Shown here: in pieces, positions 44,610-57,075 of the stretch
Layout of the letters: the number at the start of each line of letters is the position of its first letter
Position numbering within the stretch: the first letter of the stretch is position 1
Assembly: GCA_029718625.1 (NCBI GenBank)
Contig: CM056380.1
Coordinates: forward strand, 110,351,021-110,415,020
Length of the DNA stretch: 64,000 nt
From: Synaphobranchus kaupii
Taxonomy: Eukaryota > Chordata > Actinopteri > Anguilliformes > Synaphobranchidae
Direction: 5' to 3'
Translations under genes and position numbers: made by a program
The notes under the pieces: model-generated
Told to the model about the DNA's origin: nothing
What the model saw: the letters and a program-made list of their open reading frames with translations, nothing else
The model's database searches: none

Positions 44610-47600
44610 GCAGAGCTTTCCGATGTTGGCGATACTGCATCAGGAACTGATTGGATGATATCGAGACGCCATCAGCTCCGGATGCATTTCCTTCAGCATG
44701 GAAAGGAACGCCGCAAATTGCAATGAGCTCTTGCAGGAGAAATGTCTTTATAACATGTGGCTATCTTGTTCACATGTGGTTGGAAGAATATCATTTTCCA
44801 ATTTTTAAATGTCAAGATAATCAAGTGCATAGTTTTTTTTATTACACATTTAAGTAAACAATGATGTTAATAGGCTGTATGGACAGTATTTTCCACAATA
44901 TAATAACCTAGGATACCTGTAATGGTATTACACTGAAAAGCACAAGGCAGTAAATTCTCAGGTGTCATGCTCAATGATGTCTTGTCTTTGTTACAACATG
45001 TTCAAGTTTTTATTCTTGACATCTGAACATTTTTTTACTTTAAAAAAAATTATATCTCTTGCTAGATCATTCCATGCTTTTTCACTGTATAGCTGGGGGC
45101 AAAGGAAACCATATTAAATTACAGGCACATTGCATAGTCAGGAATGCCAAGCACAGATGAGCTATGTACTCCCTCCTCCAAACCTCTTAGATCCCAAAAT
45201 CAAACAGCGAATATACCCCTTGCACCATAGTTCCTGTCTGAGTCCACCTTTCAGAAGAACTATTGGGTAAAAAGAAACTGAGATTTATTAGATAATTTGT
45301 GATTTAAAGTATTTTAAAATGGACCATTTCTTTATAACAGAATTACATCATACATGCTTGAGTAATTATTAGTTAATATAAATCAGTTACTGTGTAACCT
45401 CTACAGATGTTTATGTATTTTTTTAAACATACATCATGACAGAGCACTGTGAAAAGAATACTCTGCAAATTGGATTAGTGTGCGAAGTGCTTTCTCCGAG
45501 TTCACCAGGCAGTTTCCGACATGCTCCGACTCCTCTGTGTGCGTTACATTGAATGTGGAGCCTTCTGATTGGACACCTTTAATTTGTTTACTCCCAGTAG
45601 AACACTGCAGTACTGAAATGTCAAGGAAATAATGTTCTAATAGGCTGGCATTGTCTATTAGATATAAAAAATAAATCAGTGTAGTTTGTTTTTTGATACG
45701 TGTATATACAGTGCTATTTACACTGCCCTATGAGAAACACAAAATTTGTGTTTAATGCAGCACTTTTGGGAGGGCTGTCATCCATCATGCCTGACTTACA
45801 CAAGCAGCGATATTTTTCATAGTTACCGTAGAAACGACACACTGCAGACTGCAGAATAACATGCAGGCTACTGCTCCGAGGGCTCTATAGTCCCCAGACA
45901 AACACGCAAAGGAAACTGTGACTCATTTTCAATGTCTGACTAGCTATTAATTGCTCATAATTAGTTCTATAATTAACTATATATAACCCTGAGATTTGTT
46001 GAATTATTACATTGTCTCTATGGCACCCTGACACACGTGAAAGAGAACAGAAAAGATTCCTCATGAATTGCTCTGTGATTTATAATATGATCCCTTTCAG
46101 CCACGGTGTTTCGGGGACATTTAACTTTGCTTTTAGCCTCTCAATTCATTAGTTGTTTCATTTACGTTGTGGCGCGGTGTAATAACACAACGGTGTTTCC
46201 ACAGTATCTCATGTGACCTTGCACAGGCAAAATACTTATTGATTTGGTTCTCTCTTATTTCAATAGCCAAGAGTTTGGCGCCATCTATTGGTTAGTCGTT
46301 TAGGTTCTGCGATATTCCACCGTCGGCTATTTCAAGTGACATTTCCTCGGCATTATCAGAAAACGGCAGCGTTTCTCTCACCTTTAATTTAACAAACATA
46401 TGAAGAATGAAAACGAATTATCCTAATTTACTTTCAATTAGATCCTCGGCAGACCTGGGTCAAGTAAGGAATCAGTGAAGTTGCAACGTAGTCAAAATTC
46501 CTCATGTGATTGCACATTTTGGTCAGTAACATGTTTCCTTGAAAATACTCAGTTGAGACTTCAACTTTTAGTTGAAAATACCTTAAGAATGAAGAGTTTT
46601 TGAACCCTGTCTGATTTATAGACCTGTCCTCAAAAACCACTGTAAATGATCAACTATCATTAATTAATCAAGTGTATAATAGATTTATCCCTGCGTTCAT
46701 GTGCGCAGTGTCATACAGCTTTGCAGTGAGAATGTTTTGCTTACCCCTATTAAAATTGTTTATGCAATCACTCCTGTAACAAAAAGTCTTACCTGTTATG
46801 CACTAAAGATACAATGCACAAATGCAATATAACACGAAATAATATAGCCTAATGCAACACGATATAATACAATACAATTTTATAAAAATGTTATGTATTC
46901 TTCCTGGGGCTATTCAAATACGGTACGAAACATGACACAGCACAGCCCATCAACAAAATATGTCCTTACATAATCATACAACATGCACTCAGGTTTTTTT
47001 TTTTTAACCCCAAATTCAAAGTTTTGAAGTTTTTTTCAGTGGAATGTGGATGCTGGTGGATTATAGTTGAGAGCAAGCCGGGATCACAGCCCAATCTCCT
47101 GTTTGGCAGAAAGGGATAAAAGACCAGGTAGTTCCATAGAGCCTCCACTACATATAAACGGCGTTGCTGTGTGAGCTGTTGGCTTTACACGTTCATTTTT
47201 AACCGAGGTAAGGTCTCTCCAGTGCCAGCATCGCAGATAAAGAGCTCATAAAGAGTTTGTAAACGCACTGTAATTTATTGCCGCGTAATTTGACGTTCCC
47301 TTACAGACCATATTTCCATATTTCACACGCTCTCGTGGGAGAGGAGTAGCTAATTACTTCCTAATTGCCGCTTTTTTTTTTGCATCCTGCGGTTGTCATT
47401 ATTAGTCATCAAAATTTGAATTTCAGAGGTCGGGGCGCCTGTGAATGCGGTTAGACAAGCAGCTGCCGTCCTCCGTCCCAAAAAAAAGCGCTTAACTTGT
47501 AAGCGTTGGATATCCAATAAAATGTGATGTGGAAGTAATGCATGCATAATTTATATGTCATGATAGTATAAACTAACCTGTGGTCAGATTAAGTCTAAAT

Positions 47601-48700
47601 CGTAGGTATTATTTTAGGACTACTCGTTCCAATTCGTATATGCCTAGATTTCCTCGGTATGTTGGTGATATCTAACTGCGAGCTGTTTTTTAATAGACCG
47701 ACATTCATTCCAAAACAGAGCCTATATACGAAATATAACAAAACTGGCCTGCTATTGCCACTTGCCACTGTTAAGTCTAAATATTCAAATGATCTATAAT
47801 GTAGCCTATATGACCCCTGCACCTCCAATCTGAAATAAATCGCGTGACAAATAAACCACAATTTCCTTTCTCCAACATATTTTTGCTCAATTTTCCACAT
47901 CTGCAAAGTCAGCACATATTGAGATGCGTATTTGCTTCTTCAAGTTAAACAAGTTTAGCAAAGACAGTCTGCCACACTCATTCGTTCCTCGAGGCAGAGG
48001 CTGGTGCGCTTGTTCAGGACCATTTTCTGATTAATAATGCAACAATCCTACATTTTTACTGCACATACTCAATGCAACACAAGTCGAGAATATTGAAATA
48101 GAAGCTGTTTCTATACCGTACTCCCCCTCATTTTTTGGTTTGAAACTACGAAATGGTCTACCCCGATACCCACTTCAAGTAAAAAGTATGGCGATAATTC
48201 AAAATTCCTATTTCACTGAACAAGCATCGTAGTTGGTAAGGTTAATCAATCCACAAATGCATAACCTTAAAGAAAACAGTAGGCTGTTTATAATCATAAT
48301 CGCATATAATTGCCATAGGCTATAGCTATAGCCTACAGACGAGAAGGCTGCATTTCACATATTGTAAGGGGAAATAATAATATTATTTTATTATTGGCTA
48401 TAGTCTACACCAGCATGAAACATTTACACTAGACTTACCTTTCGTATGCTGGATTCATATTGTCCTATTAGCTGGCATCATTTTTAAACGTGTTTCGTGT
48501 TTTGCGTGTCTACGGTTTGTTTGCTTCGACAGCAGCCGCCTGATACCTGATGTGGAAAATGGAAATTGATGAACTATAATAATTATAAAACACAATTTTC
48601 AAATTCAATCTTCTGGTGCTATTGTTATCTAAAGTTTGTTGTATTTTTTTTATTATTCAATACAATGCCAGTGTATAATGCGAATGCACACTAATGCACA
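44610..48700. other. AT-rich upstream region of the fibulin gene
   Basis: No exons or recognisable transposons. Several homeodomain-like TAATTA words (for example near 47350). Candidate site for conserved regulatory DNA, but nothing definite can be read from one sequence. Confidence 0.4.
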
Positions 48701-49059
48701 CGGGTAAGGAGTACACTGTTGACGTTTGGGACATTGTTTTCAGTACTTATCGCCAAGATTGCGTTGCAGCCTGTAGAGGGAGCCACATCCTACCCAGATG
48801 CCAGTGTAATCTTAAAGTTGGAATCGGATAAAGGAAAACTCTGTGATACAGTGGTGGTGTGCAACCTGCACGGAACTCAGCGCCGCCCCTGCATTCCACG
48901 CGCACCGCATGTTCACAGCGATTATTGTTAATATCAAACCGTCCGATTAAGCCAGAAGTTACTCCACCGACAGGCGGGTAGAGAACGTCAGGTCCGAAGC
49001 TGTATGTGCGGAGCAATCAAAGGGGCTTGTCATCTTAAGTACCGAAGCCGTTTGTTAAG

Positions 49060-49152
49060 AGAGAAAGCAAATTTTACAGGTATCGTTAAAGTGCGCGTGC
49101 ATGTACAGTACACTTGGCATAAAGACGCGTTTGTTCAAGGTTGCTTCAGGTG
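49060..49152 (+). other. possible non-coding first exon end of efemp1
   Basis: Strong donor-like CAG/GTGAGC near 49149 and a weaker ACAG/GTATCG near 49078. The coding exon at 49844 is preceded by an acceptor, so a 5' UTR exon must lie upstream. Either site is a guess. Confidence 0.25.
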
Positions 49153-49843
49153 AGCGGCCACTGTGTTGTGTTTATAGTAGCCTACAGAATAGCGCTTCAT
49201 CATAAACAAGTTTGTTGAAGAATTAAGATTGTAAGGAATGCATATGTGTTCTATATTTTTAAGGTTAATGTTTTAATCTTTTTTTGGAAGGATATGTATC
49301 GAGTTTTAAATAAAAATGTGTGCAAATGTAATGAAAATGCACCTGCAGACAGATATCTATCTGTAAGAGCTATATATGTAGAGGCTATATATAGATTTCA
49401 TATTATGTGGGCTATTTGGCGATTATGGGATAACTTTTGTCTCAAGATTTGCTGTTTTAAAGTGAACTGCAGAAATATAAACTAAGCAAAACCGTAGGAT
49501 TAAATGAAAAGCCTGAATATTACTTACGCGGCGGTGTGGTCGTGTGATCAATTAGGATTTCCTCGTGCACTGATGTCTCTTAAAACACTTTTGTAAAATA
49601 TGACACAGGCGCTCGTGACCTATACGGATAACAGGCGTGAAATGCTCAGCACTCAAAAGTATTTAAGATATAGCTGGCCTCTGGCCAATGAAAATAGTGT
49701 GTAAACACGGGGATATGTTCGCACTTGCTCAACAATTCGGCTACTGATGTAATAAACCGTTTTATAGTATGTAGACTGCCTCGAAAAACTGAAAACAAGA
49801 GTTAATGAAATTCTCACCCCTCCTCTGTTTTAGACTCTTCACA

Positions 49844-49924
49844 ATGTACAGGATCTGTTTGTCTTTATATGTGGCCATCAATTGTATTACTTCTCAAGAG
49901 GTAGAAGAACCTATCTCCTACACG
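49844..49924 (+). CDS. efemp1: efemp1 exon with start codon
   Basis: The exon probably begins at 49834 after TGTTTTAG; ATG at 49844. 27 codons: signal peptide, then [10 protein letters not shown]. Donor GTGAGT. An upstream in-frame ATG at 49805 lies in the intron, before the acceptor. Confidence 0.83.
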
Positions 49925-51798
49925 GTGAGTGGCATTTCTCAATGCATGAGACTATACAGGGTATATTCTGAAGAACAAATAGCCAACATTAACGAAGTTA
50001 CATCACAAAATAAAACAAGTAATGGGAAGTACTGAGATCCAGAGAAAGGTAGGAACAGGTCCAGTTCCAAACACTGAAATTCAGTAAACAGAAATAAGAA
50101 ATTGAAAACTCAATATAATCTATCGAGAATGTTTTGTGGAGGGTTATTTCTGAGTATTTAGGTAAAGTGTTGGCAGCTTGATGTTGTTGTACCCTTATGG
50201 AAATGTAATATACTGCAGTATATTTTAAATATATTGTGAAGATAATTTTGATATATTTATTTACAATATACTGCAGTATATGTTTTTTCCATAGGGGTAT
50301 CCTTATTGATGTTGCAGTTTGTATTGTTGACCCGGAGTTCAGTGACTAATTTAAATAATTGAAGCTTCCCAAGAGTGTTCATGTCATATTCCTCCTCATT
50401 TCACTTCAATGGCTACCTGTTATGGCTCGCATCGAGTTTGATACCTACAGGGCAGCGAATGGAACAGCTCCACCACGCCTCCAATCAAACTTCAAAACCC
50501 TACGTCCCGGGCAGCTCTCCCTGTTCCGAGACCTTGGGGGCGACTCTCTTTCCCCCTCCCTGTGTGTCTGTGCTGGCCCCCCGATTGGTGGAACAAACTT
50601 CCCAAAGTGGTCGGGACAGCGGAATCATTGGCTGTCTTCGGACGCAGGCTAAAGACCCGCCTCTTCAGGCTGCATCTTGGTTCCCCTCCCAATCCCCACC
50701 CTGTGACACTCCCACCTTTTGTACTAATTGTGGTGTGTTTGGGAAAAGGGTGGAATCTTCTTAGCATTACGTTAATTTAGCTCTTATACAGGCAGACTTA
50801 AAATGCAGGAGAAACTGAAGTGCATCCACCTGATTAATATGAGCAATATTGCCAGACCTGGTGAACAACCTTCCCAGATCAGTCAGTATAGATCCACTAG
50901 TACACTAGTGCAAGTCAGCTGCCCTAAAAAAAAGGACCAAAATACTAATTCTGTATATGTACAGATTATGTCCATAATAAGTCCAACTGAGACGAATGTA
51001 AAACCATAAAAGGTGGGAGTGTTTGGCGGGGTGGGAACCACGGTGTAGTCTCAAGACTCAAAACTAAAGTTGTCTTAACAATCATTGTAACAGCCTTAAT
51101 GTAATTAACTATTGTACACTTTTTGTAATCAACAGTGCACAGATGGCTACACATTTGATCCTGTCTTAGAAATATGCAAAGGTAAAAAACTGAAGTTTCT
51201 AACAGATTTTTAAATTGAGATTGTTATGTCTAATGAGCAGTATACGGTGCTACACATTCATGTGTTTTGGTCTCCACGGTAGATATGGAATGTTGGGACC
51301 TTGTACTTGATTGGCGTCAATTAATAATGATGTTTATTAGTTATGTTTCTTTAGAAAAAGTGCTTTTTAGAGTGAATTCTTTTCAAACCTGGAGTGGAAA
51401 GAGGGTAAAGAGAAGTCTGGAAATGTATGGTTAGGCTAATTTAGTACAATGTTGAAGTGATAAAGTGTACAAGGCGTATCATTACTATCATGACTGGAAG
51501 CGAACATGTTCTCTCCTGTCTGTTTCCTGGTTTTTAGACGTTAACGAATGCGCCCTCATGCCGGACGCCTGCAAGGGTGGCATGAAGTGCATAAACCATT
51601 TCGGCGGATACCTGTGCCTCCCCCAAAACGCCAAGATATACATCAGCAACGGGGACGAGTACGCCCCGTCACCCGCGCCAGTCCCGGCGCCCGTCCCTGC
51701 GCCACGCCCCCCGCCGATCCGCCGAGTGATACACAACCAGGCCCTCACCATCCAGTGTGCTGCGGGATTCATGCTGGACGAGCAGAAATACTGTAGAG
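49844..51798 (+). CDS. efemp1: efemp1-like fibulin, first three coding exons
   Basis: Fibulin-3/4 family: secreted extracellular-matrix glycoprotein with calcium-binding EGF repeats and a C-terminal fibulin module. Exons 49844-49924, 51136-51181 and 51538-51798 join to 129 complete codons. They give a signal peptide ([17 protein letters not shown]), the N-terminal [25 protein letters not shown], and the atypical first EGF domain, [20 protein letters not shown]. That is followed by HFGGYLCLP, a Pro-Ala linker, and [24 protein letters not shown] and IQCAAG favour EFEMP1 (fibulin-3), while DVNEC is EFEMP2-like. The five calcium-binding EGF modules and fibulin module are not in the window, so introns downstream total at least 12 kb. 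Confidence 0.85.
50192..50297. mobile_element. 106-bp TA-flanked palindromic MITE
   Basis: CCCTTATGGAAATGTAATAT ... TTTTTTCCATAGGGG with TA on each side, and TATACTGCAGTATA in both arms. TA duplication suggests Tc1/mariner-type mobilisation. Lies in efemp1 intron 1. Confidence 0.85.
50370..50700 (+). pseudogene. LINE (L2/CR1-like) ORF2 C-terminal remnant
   Basis: Frames in succession give [15 protein letters not shown], then [20 protein letters not shown] and [14 protein letters not shown]. This recalls the C-terminal tail of L2/CR1-type reverse transcriptase proteins (WLPV..RI.FK, LWN.LP..V, F...LKT.LF). Frameshifts and stops show it is dead. Confidence 0.7.
51136..51181 (+). CDS. efemp1: efemp1 exon 2 (46 bp)
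   Basis: Acceptor AATCAACAG, reads [15 protein letters not shown] and one base of the next codon, donor GTAAAA. The Gln that precedes this Cys in human EFEMP1 is absent; the CAG here is the acceptor itself. Confidence 0.83.
51538..51798 (+). CDS. efemp1: efemp1 exon 3, atypical EGF domain
   Basis: Acceptor TTTTTAG, 261 bp, phase 1 to phase 1, donor GTAAGG. Encodes the EGF start [20 protein letters not shown], the linker [18 protein letters not shown], then [20 protein letters not shown] and CR. The long insert within the first EGF module is a fibulin-3/4 feature; here it is short and Pro-Ala rich. Confidence 0.88.
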
Positions 51799-51829
51799 GT
51801 AAGGGCTCGCGCCTCTCACCCTAATGCCA

Positions 51830-52157
51830 AGGTGTCCTGGGGGGCCGCAGTGTCTACAGGTGTAACTCCAGTCCTGGAGGGCCGCAGTGTCTGCAGGTTT
51901 AACTCCAGTCCTGGAGGGCCGCAGTGTCTGCAGGTGTAACTCCAGTCCTGGAGGGCTGCAGTCTCTGCAGGTTTAACTCCAGTCCTGGAGGGCCGCTGTG
52001 TCTGCAGGTGTAACTCCAGTCCTGGAGGGCCGCAGTGTCTGCAGGTTTAACTCCAGTCCTGGAGGGCTGCAGTCTCTGCAGGTTTAACTCCAGTCCTGGA
52101 GGGCCGCTGTGCCTGCAGGTGTAACTCCAGTCCTGGAGGGCCGCAGTGTCTGCAGGT
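51830..52157 (+). repeat. 37-bp minisatellite from a MITE end
   Basis: About nine units of AACTCCAGTCCTGGAGGGCC plus GCAGTGTCTGCAGGTTT, starting 31 bp after the efemp1 exon 3 donor. Each unit contains the palindrome CTCCAGTCCTGGAG, the terminal motif of the MITE family at 905. Confidence 0.95.
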
Positions 52158-52815
52158 TCTCGGTGTGTTCTCAGCACCAGTAGTTAATTTAAGTCATTGA
52201 CTGGCTAAAGAATCCACACACCCTGTTCTCAAGTCCTTACTTGGCAGCTGATTGAAAGGAAACCACAAAAGAGCGGCCCCCTGGGAATTTTGTTGACACC
52301 CGTGCCCTAATGGGCTATGCACTGCAGAGGGGGAGAGTCAGCTTTGGGGGCTGCAGACTGGGTTTTATATGAACCTCGTTTCCCACGGTAACGCCAGCCT
52401 GCCCGAGCCGAAAGCTTAGGTGAGTTTGCACCTAAAAGCTCAGGCCAGAGGCTCAGGCTGCCGGCTTGTTTGCCTGTGCACTCTCCGGCCTCAGAGGGCC
52501 TGACCTCACACTCACACTCACTCCACTGTACCCTGGTCCAGGAACGGGAAACCTGAGAAAGCTCTGATAACAGGAAATTCTGTTATCATAGAAGTGAGTG
52601 TTCTTAAACCAGCTACAATAGATGACTGCATTCCTGGTGCCAGAGTGACCGACATCTAGGCCAATTTGAAAGCGCTGGTTAAAGCTAAATGGGGAACACA
52701 TTTTTTTAAATCTCACTCGTTTTTTAGGAGTTTTTTCACTTGCTGGTTTTTTTTCAAACTCAGTCTTTCCTAATTTAACCATTATCTTGTAAGGTGTCTT
52801 TGTGACAGTGACCTG

Positions 52816-53003
52816 TATTCAATCAACATTGGTCCTTAACTTCAACTTAAAAAGTATGTGCAAACGTGACATTTTTCTTCACAAACCCAGTTTGGCAAGT
52901 TAGTTTTAGTGATCGCTGAACTCACCAAACTGTGTTTGTGAAGAAAAATGTCACGTTTGCACATACTTTTTAAGTTGAAGTTAAGGACAAATATTTATTG
53001 AAT
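52816..53003. mobile_element. MITE with about 57-bp near-perfect arms
   Basis: CCTTAACTTCAACTTAAAAA ... GACATTTTTCTTCACAAAC at 52833-52886 is mirrored at 52933-52988. Outer parts TATTCAATCAA and TTGAATC are imperfectly inverted. No certain target duplication. Confidence 0.85.
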
Positions 53004-53009
53004 CCTGAC

Positions 53010-54190
53010 TTGCCTCTGTTAAAAGCACCATACTAATTAATTTAACTAGCAAAGACTCCTGGCTACACTGGCATAGTTAAGATCAGGGTCCAGGCTGTGG
53101 GGTGTGTTACGTCACTGAGAGCCAGTGTGTTAGCTGGACATGCCATTCGAGAGCCCCTCCAACCTGTACAATTTTCATGTATTCGTTGATTGATGATGTG
53201 CAGACTTATAAGGCCTAAGGAGGGTTTGCTCTTGTACTGAAGTGAACAGGACACGGTGAAATGTTACGTTAAATGTTACAGTGAACAGAATGTCTCATGA
53301 GGATATTAAAGTTTTACTCTTAATGGGGGTATGCCTGCTGGATTTAGTATATGCAAACTGAACAGGAGATGTTTGGATCATGTTTCTCCCATGATGCCCC
53401 ATTCAGCTGTTGTGTGTAAGTAGGCTTGAGTGTAATGGTTATATTATTGGCTGGATATCTCCAAATGAGTACAGAAACAATTTTCTGAACCTCTCGTCCG
53501 AGGTGGAAAGCATGTTTGACGAGGTAGGTTTTGTGATGTGGCTTGAATGGTGGTACAGGGGGAGGAGGAGAAAAAAGGAATGATAATCGATGGACAGAGC
53601 TGGCAAGGCCCAGATGAATACAAATTTAGGACCATAATAACAACGATAATAATAATAATAATGATAATAATAGTTGTACAGCATTTCTCATACAGATGTT
53701 GAGGTCTTATTAATAACAAGGTACACTAAAGATAAGTTTAAAAACGCGAGCCAGTACAGTGAGACATGGAAATAACAAGTCAGGAATAAAACAGAAATAA
53801 TTACAAAGTACAAAAAGTAAATGTGGAGACACAAATTTTTAAAAAAGGATTTAAAAGTAGGAGCTGCGGGGTGTCTTCGGCAGCAGTGTGCACCTGAGGC
53901 CAGAGGATCCGCCTCCCCTCCGCTCTCATTGGACAGTGAGGAAGAGAGGAGGAAGAGGAGGAGGAGAGGAGTGCTGGAAAATGCTAGATTCTCTCAGCAG
54001 GAGAGTGCAGATCACGGTGTGTTTGCCTTCCCAGAGGCTGCCTGTGAATATCTGAACACCAGCCTTGTCATTATCTGTGATTTAATGGCAAATAAATCAC
54101 TCTTGAGATAGGTGAGTGAGGTGAACTTAGCATAGCGGGCGGTAAACCCATAGCCGCTGTATGTGGTTGAGTGAACTTGCATTGCCTCTT
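53010..54190. other. efemp1 intron, no exon seen
   Basis: Unique sequence with (AAT/AAC)n at 53637-53675 and a purine-rich patch at 53940-53970. I searched by eye for the next EGF exon (DxDEC) and did not find it. Confidence 0.5.
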
Positions 54191-54212
54191 CATCATAAGG
54201 TGACACCACATT

Positions 54213-54215
<3 letters not shown>

Positions 54216-54284
<69 letters not shown>

Positions 54285-54306
54285 ACGCACACATGTACAC
54301 ACTCGT

Positions 54307-54390
<84 letters not shown>

Positions 54391-54425
54391 ACACACCCAC
54401 ACACACCCACACACACACACACACA
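54216..54425 (+). repeat. (CA)n microsatellite
   Basis: CA dinucleotide run of about 210 bp with interruptions GTACGCACACATG and GTACACACCCACA. Cys/Val-rich frames on the other strand are artefacts. Confidence 0.97.
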
Positions 54426-54429
54426 GACA

Positions 54430-54603
54430 CAGAGGTGGAAATCCAGGGGACATAATGTAAAAGTCCTCCCCAGTATTTTGCTCCAATCATTCAAATTCTT
54501 CAGAGGAGGTAGAGCTAATTAGTGAAATCAGCTGGCTGAGTCTATGGGTGGAAGAAACACATGGCAGGACTTTTACTTTATGTCCCCTGGATTTCCACCT
54601 CTG
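54430..54603. mobile_element. 174-bp hAT MITE, same family as 15493
   Basis: CAGAGGTGGAAATCCAGGGG ... CCCCTGGATTTCCACCTCTG, with TAAAAGTCCT/AGGACTTTTA inside. Flanks CACAGACA and CACACACA are an imperfect 8-bp TSD in CA repeat DNA. Confidence 0.9.
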
Positions 54604-54609
54604 CACACA

Positions 54610-56480
54610 CATCACAACAGGAGAAACAAAATATTACACTGCTTGTGTCATTATTATTATACAGTATATTGCAATATCGTATTTTTGGTGCATTGCTAGA
54701 TATAGCACACTGTTTAGTTTTCCATGTCTATAAAATCTTTAATTTATTTTGGTTTGTAACATTAATGGAGGCACCTGAAATCATTCATGTTGTCACAGTG
54801 CGACACTTCAATAGCGCCGTTCGTTTTTTTTAACAGCGAAAATGTTTCGCCAGCGGGCACCGGTTAAAAGCAGGCTGTCTGCAGATCTAACGGGAGAAAC
54901 CCACAGCGACGCGCTGTTGCGCAAAGCGGACCTGTCAGTGTGCCGTGCCGTGCCGTGTCAGAGCACTTTTGCTTATGCCTTTTACTTTGCTTGTTTTGGA
55001 TGCGTGACACTGAATTTTACCATCGGCAAACACGTTTTCACAAGCGGGAAAGAAACGTGGATCTGTCCCCTGGCCTCTTTGGATCATAGTCAGAAGTGGA
55101 CTGACCCCAAAATAGGTTTGGTTGCACTTGGGGCTTTGTCAAATCCCACAAAACCGTATTTGTGAGAACAGATGTGGAGATTATTAATGTGGTAGGAGGG
55201 GGGGCAGTTTTACTGTTTTACCACATGGTTAGTGTACATCTGAGACTGGGGAGGGATGTTGGGTTGGGGGTTGTGGTTGTGGGGGGTGGGGGGGGATCAC
55301 ACACTTGTTTAACGGTTCAACTAGATTCAAAGTGAATGAGATAAAAAAAAAAAAAGCAGGTGTTTTCAGAGAGCCCAACTGATCCCGCTCTCTACCGTCC
55401 AAACATTTCGCAAGCGCTGTCTGGTAGCCCAGTTAGTAGCAAAATGACAAATCCAGAACGTGTTGCTAAAGTCGGAGATGGTCTCTCGCGCCCCCCCCCC
55501 CCCCCGTCCCCCCACCGGTCAGTGCCAAGTTACACTGACTCAAACTGCTTCCAGTAAGATGTTTTGGCCTGCTGGCCGATTCCTCTCAAAACACGACAGC
55601 GCTGCACGGCTCTGAAAGTTCTGGAGAGTTGTTACGAGGGCACGCTCCTCATTGAGTGCTCCCTATCCCTGCGGAACTTCTGGATTAAAAAAAAAAAAAA
55701 AAAAGTGGAGTACGTTTTTCACTCTTTTCATAGATTAATTTAAAAAAAAAATTTTTATTTGGTTTTTTAAAATGTTTTTATGGACACATTTTTGCTGTCA
55801 GTATTTTTGCTTGCCTTGTCTGGTTGTGCATTGTTTAGCATGCTTGTCCAGTGATCAAAAGAGTTTAATTTTGTGTACAAACAGATGCATTCCTGATAAC
55901 CTTGAGAAAGACAGGACTCATGTGGCCCCTGTTCCTCTCCCCCTGGCCCGGAGGTGACCAGCGTTATTTCAACAGCTCCGGTTTGTTTAAGTCATTAGTA
56001 AGTAAAACACGGTGCGCAGTTCTCTTTAATTACTTACAGATGTCGCAGCATTTCCAGTATAACACTCTCTAGGGTGGGTTCGGGGAAGGGGGGCGGGGGG
56101 GTGCTGGGGGGCGTAGTTTTGTGTTTTTTGAAATGGTGTTTTATTATCCAAAGTTTGAGTTCAAAGGCTTGTTCTATGTTTGACCCTCCCCCAGTGACAC
56201 TCTGCGGACCCGTTCTAGGCTGACGTGCTTGGTGGCCTCCATGTTGATCTGGGTGTGAACTTCCCTCGTACCCGTGACAACATCCCCTCCCGGCACATGT
56301 ATTGCGCTCTTTGTGCCGGGATTAAAGGCGGCAGGGTTATGAGTCACATCTACAGGTGTCTGTGGTTCCACTTGCTTCCTCTGGCTCTGTTTCGTGTGCA
56401 TTGGTTTGTTTGTTTGCAAAGGCACACGTTCGTTATGGGTCCCCAAGCAGGTTTTGCGCTGATGAAAAAGTTACGCTAGC
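54610..56480. other. efemp1 intron, no exon seen
   Basis: Homopolymers (A at 55343-55355, C at 55493-55505, A at 55687-55704) and unique DNA. The open frame at 54842-55165 has no EGF cysteine pattern or splice support. Confidence 0.5.
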
Positions 56481-56485
56481 AGGGT

Positions 56486-56685
56486 TTGGCGGTGGTGTAG
56501 CCTGTAAGAGCACCGTCCACATGCTCATTGCGAGCCGCGACGTCGGTGGTTCAAATCCGACCGTGCGACCTTCGTCGCATGTCTCTCCCTCTCTCTCTCT
56601 CGCTCCCATTCGTCCTGTCTCTCTACACTCTGCTGTCCAATAATAAAGCCCTAAAAATATAACTTTAAAAAAAAAAAGAAAGAGA
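56486..56685 (+). repeat. tRNA-derived SINE, copy 1
   Basis: Box A-like GTAGCCTGTAAGAGC (56498-56512) and box B GGTTCAAATCC (56548-56558), body GTCGCATGTCTCTCCCTCTC, then AATAAAGCCCTAAAAAT and an A-rich tail. Shares head and body with 59702-59860. Confidence 0.85.
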
Positions 56686-57075
56686 TGCGCTGGCAGCTCA
56701 GAGGGAAATGCGTGCCCACTTTACGAAGTGACTGGTAATTGATTGGAATTGGATGTTTAAAAGAGGCCGAGGTTTGAGTGTTGCAAAAGTGCTCTCTATC
56801 CAGTCGGAGCCTTGCCCTGTCAATCGTGCGCTACTTAGCCTACAGCTAGCAAGCTAGCTTTGAACTTGTCCGTTCTCTGGACCAATAGTGGAAGGGGTTG
56901 AGCTTATTGACCAAGACTGCTTGTTGTCATGCTAGTGAGAGGTCTAGCACCCTCCCCCCATTAAAAAAAAAACTTGTGGGGAAAAAAAGTAGACCTGATC
57001 ACTTTTTTGTTCAATATTTCCATTTACTATGGATTTCAATGAGCAACAACAAAAAAGAGCATCACCCAGTAGATA

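Noticed and set aside
54842..55165. 107-residue frame as the next efemp1 exon or a separate gene
   Set aside because: Lacks the DxDEC and EGF cysteine spacing and has no acceptor in the right phase.
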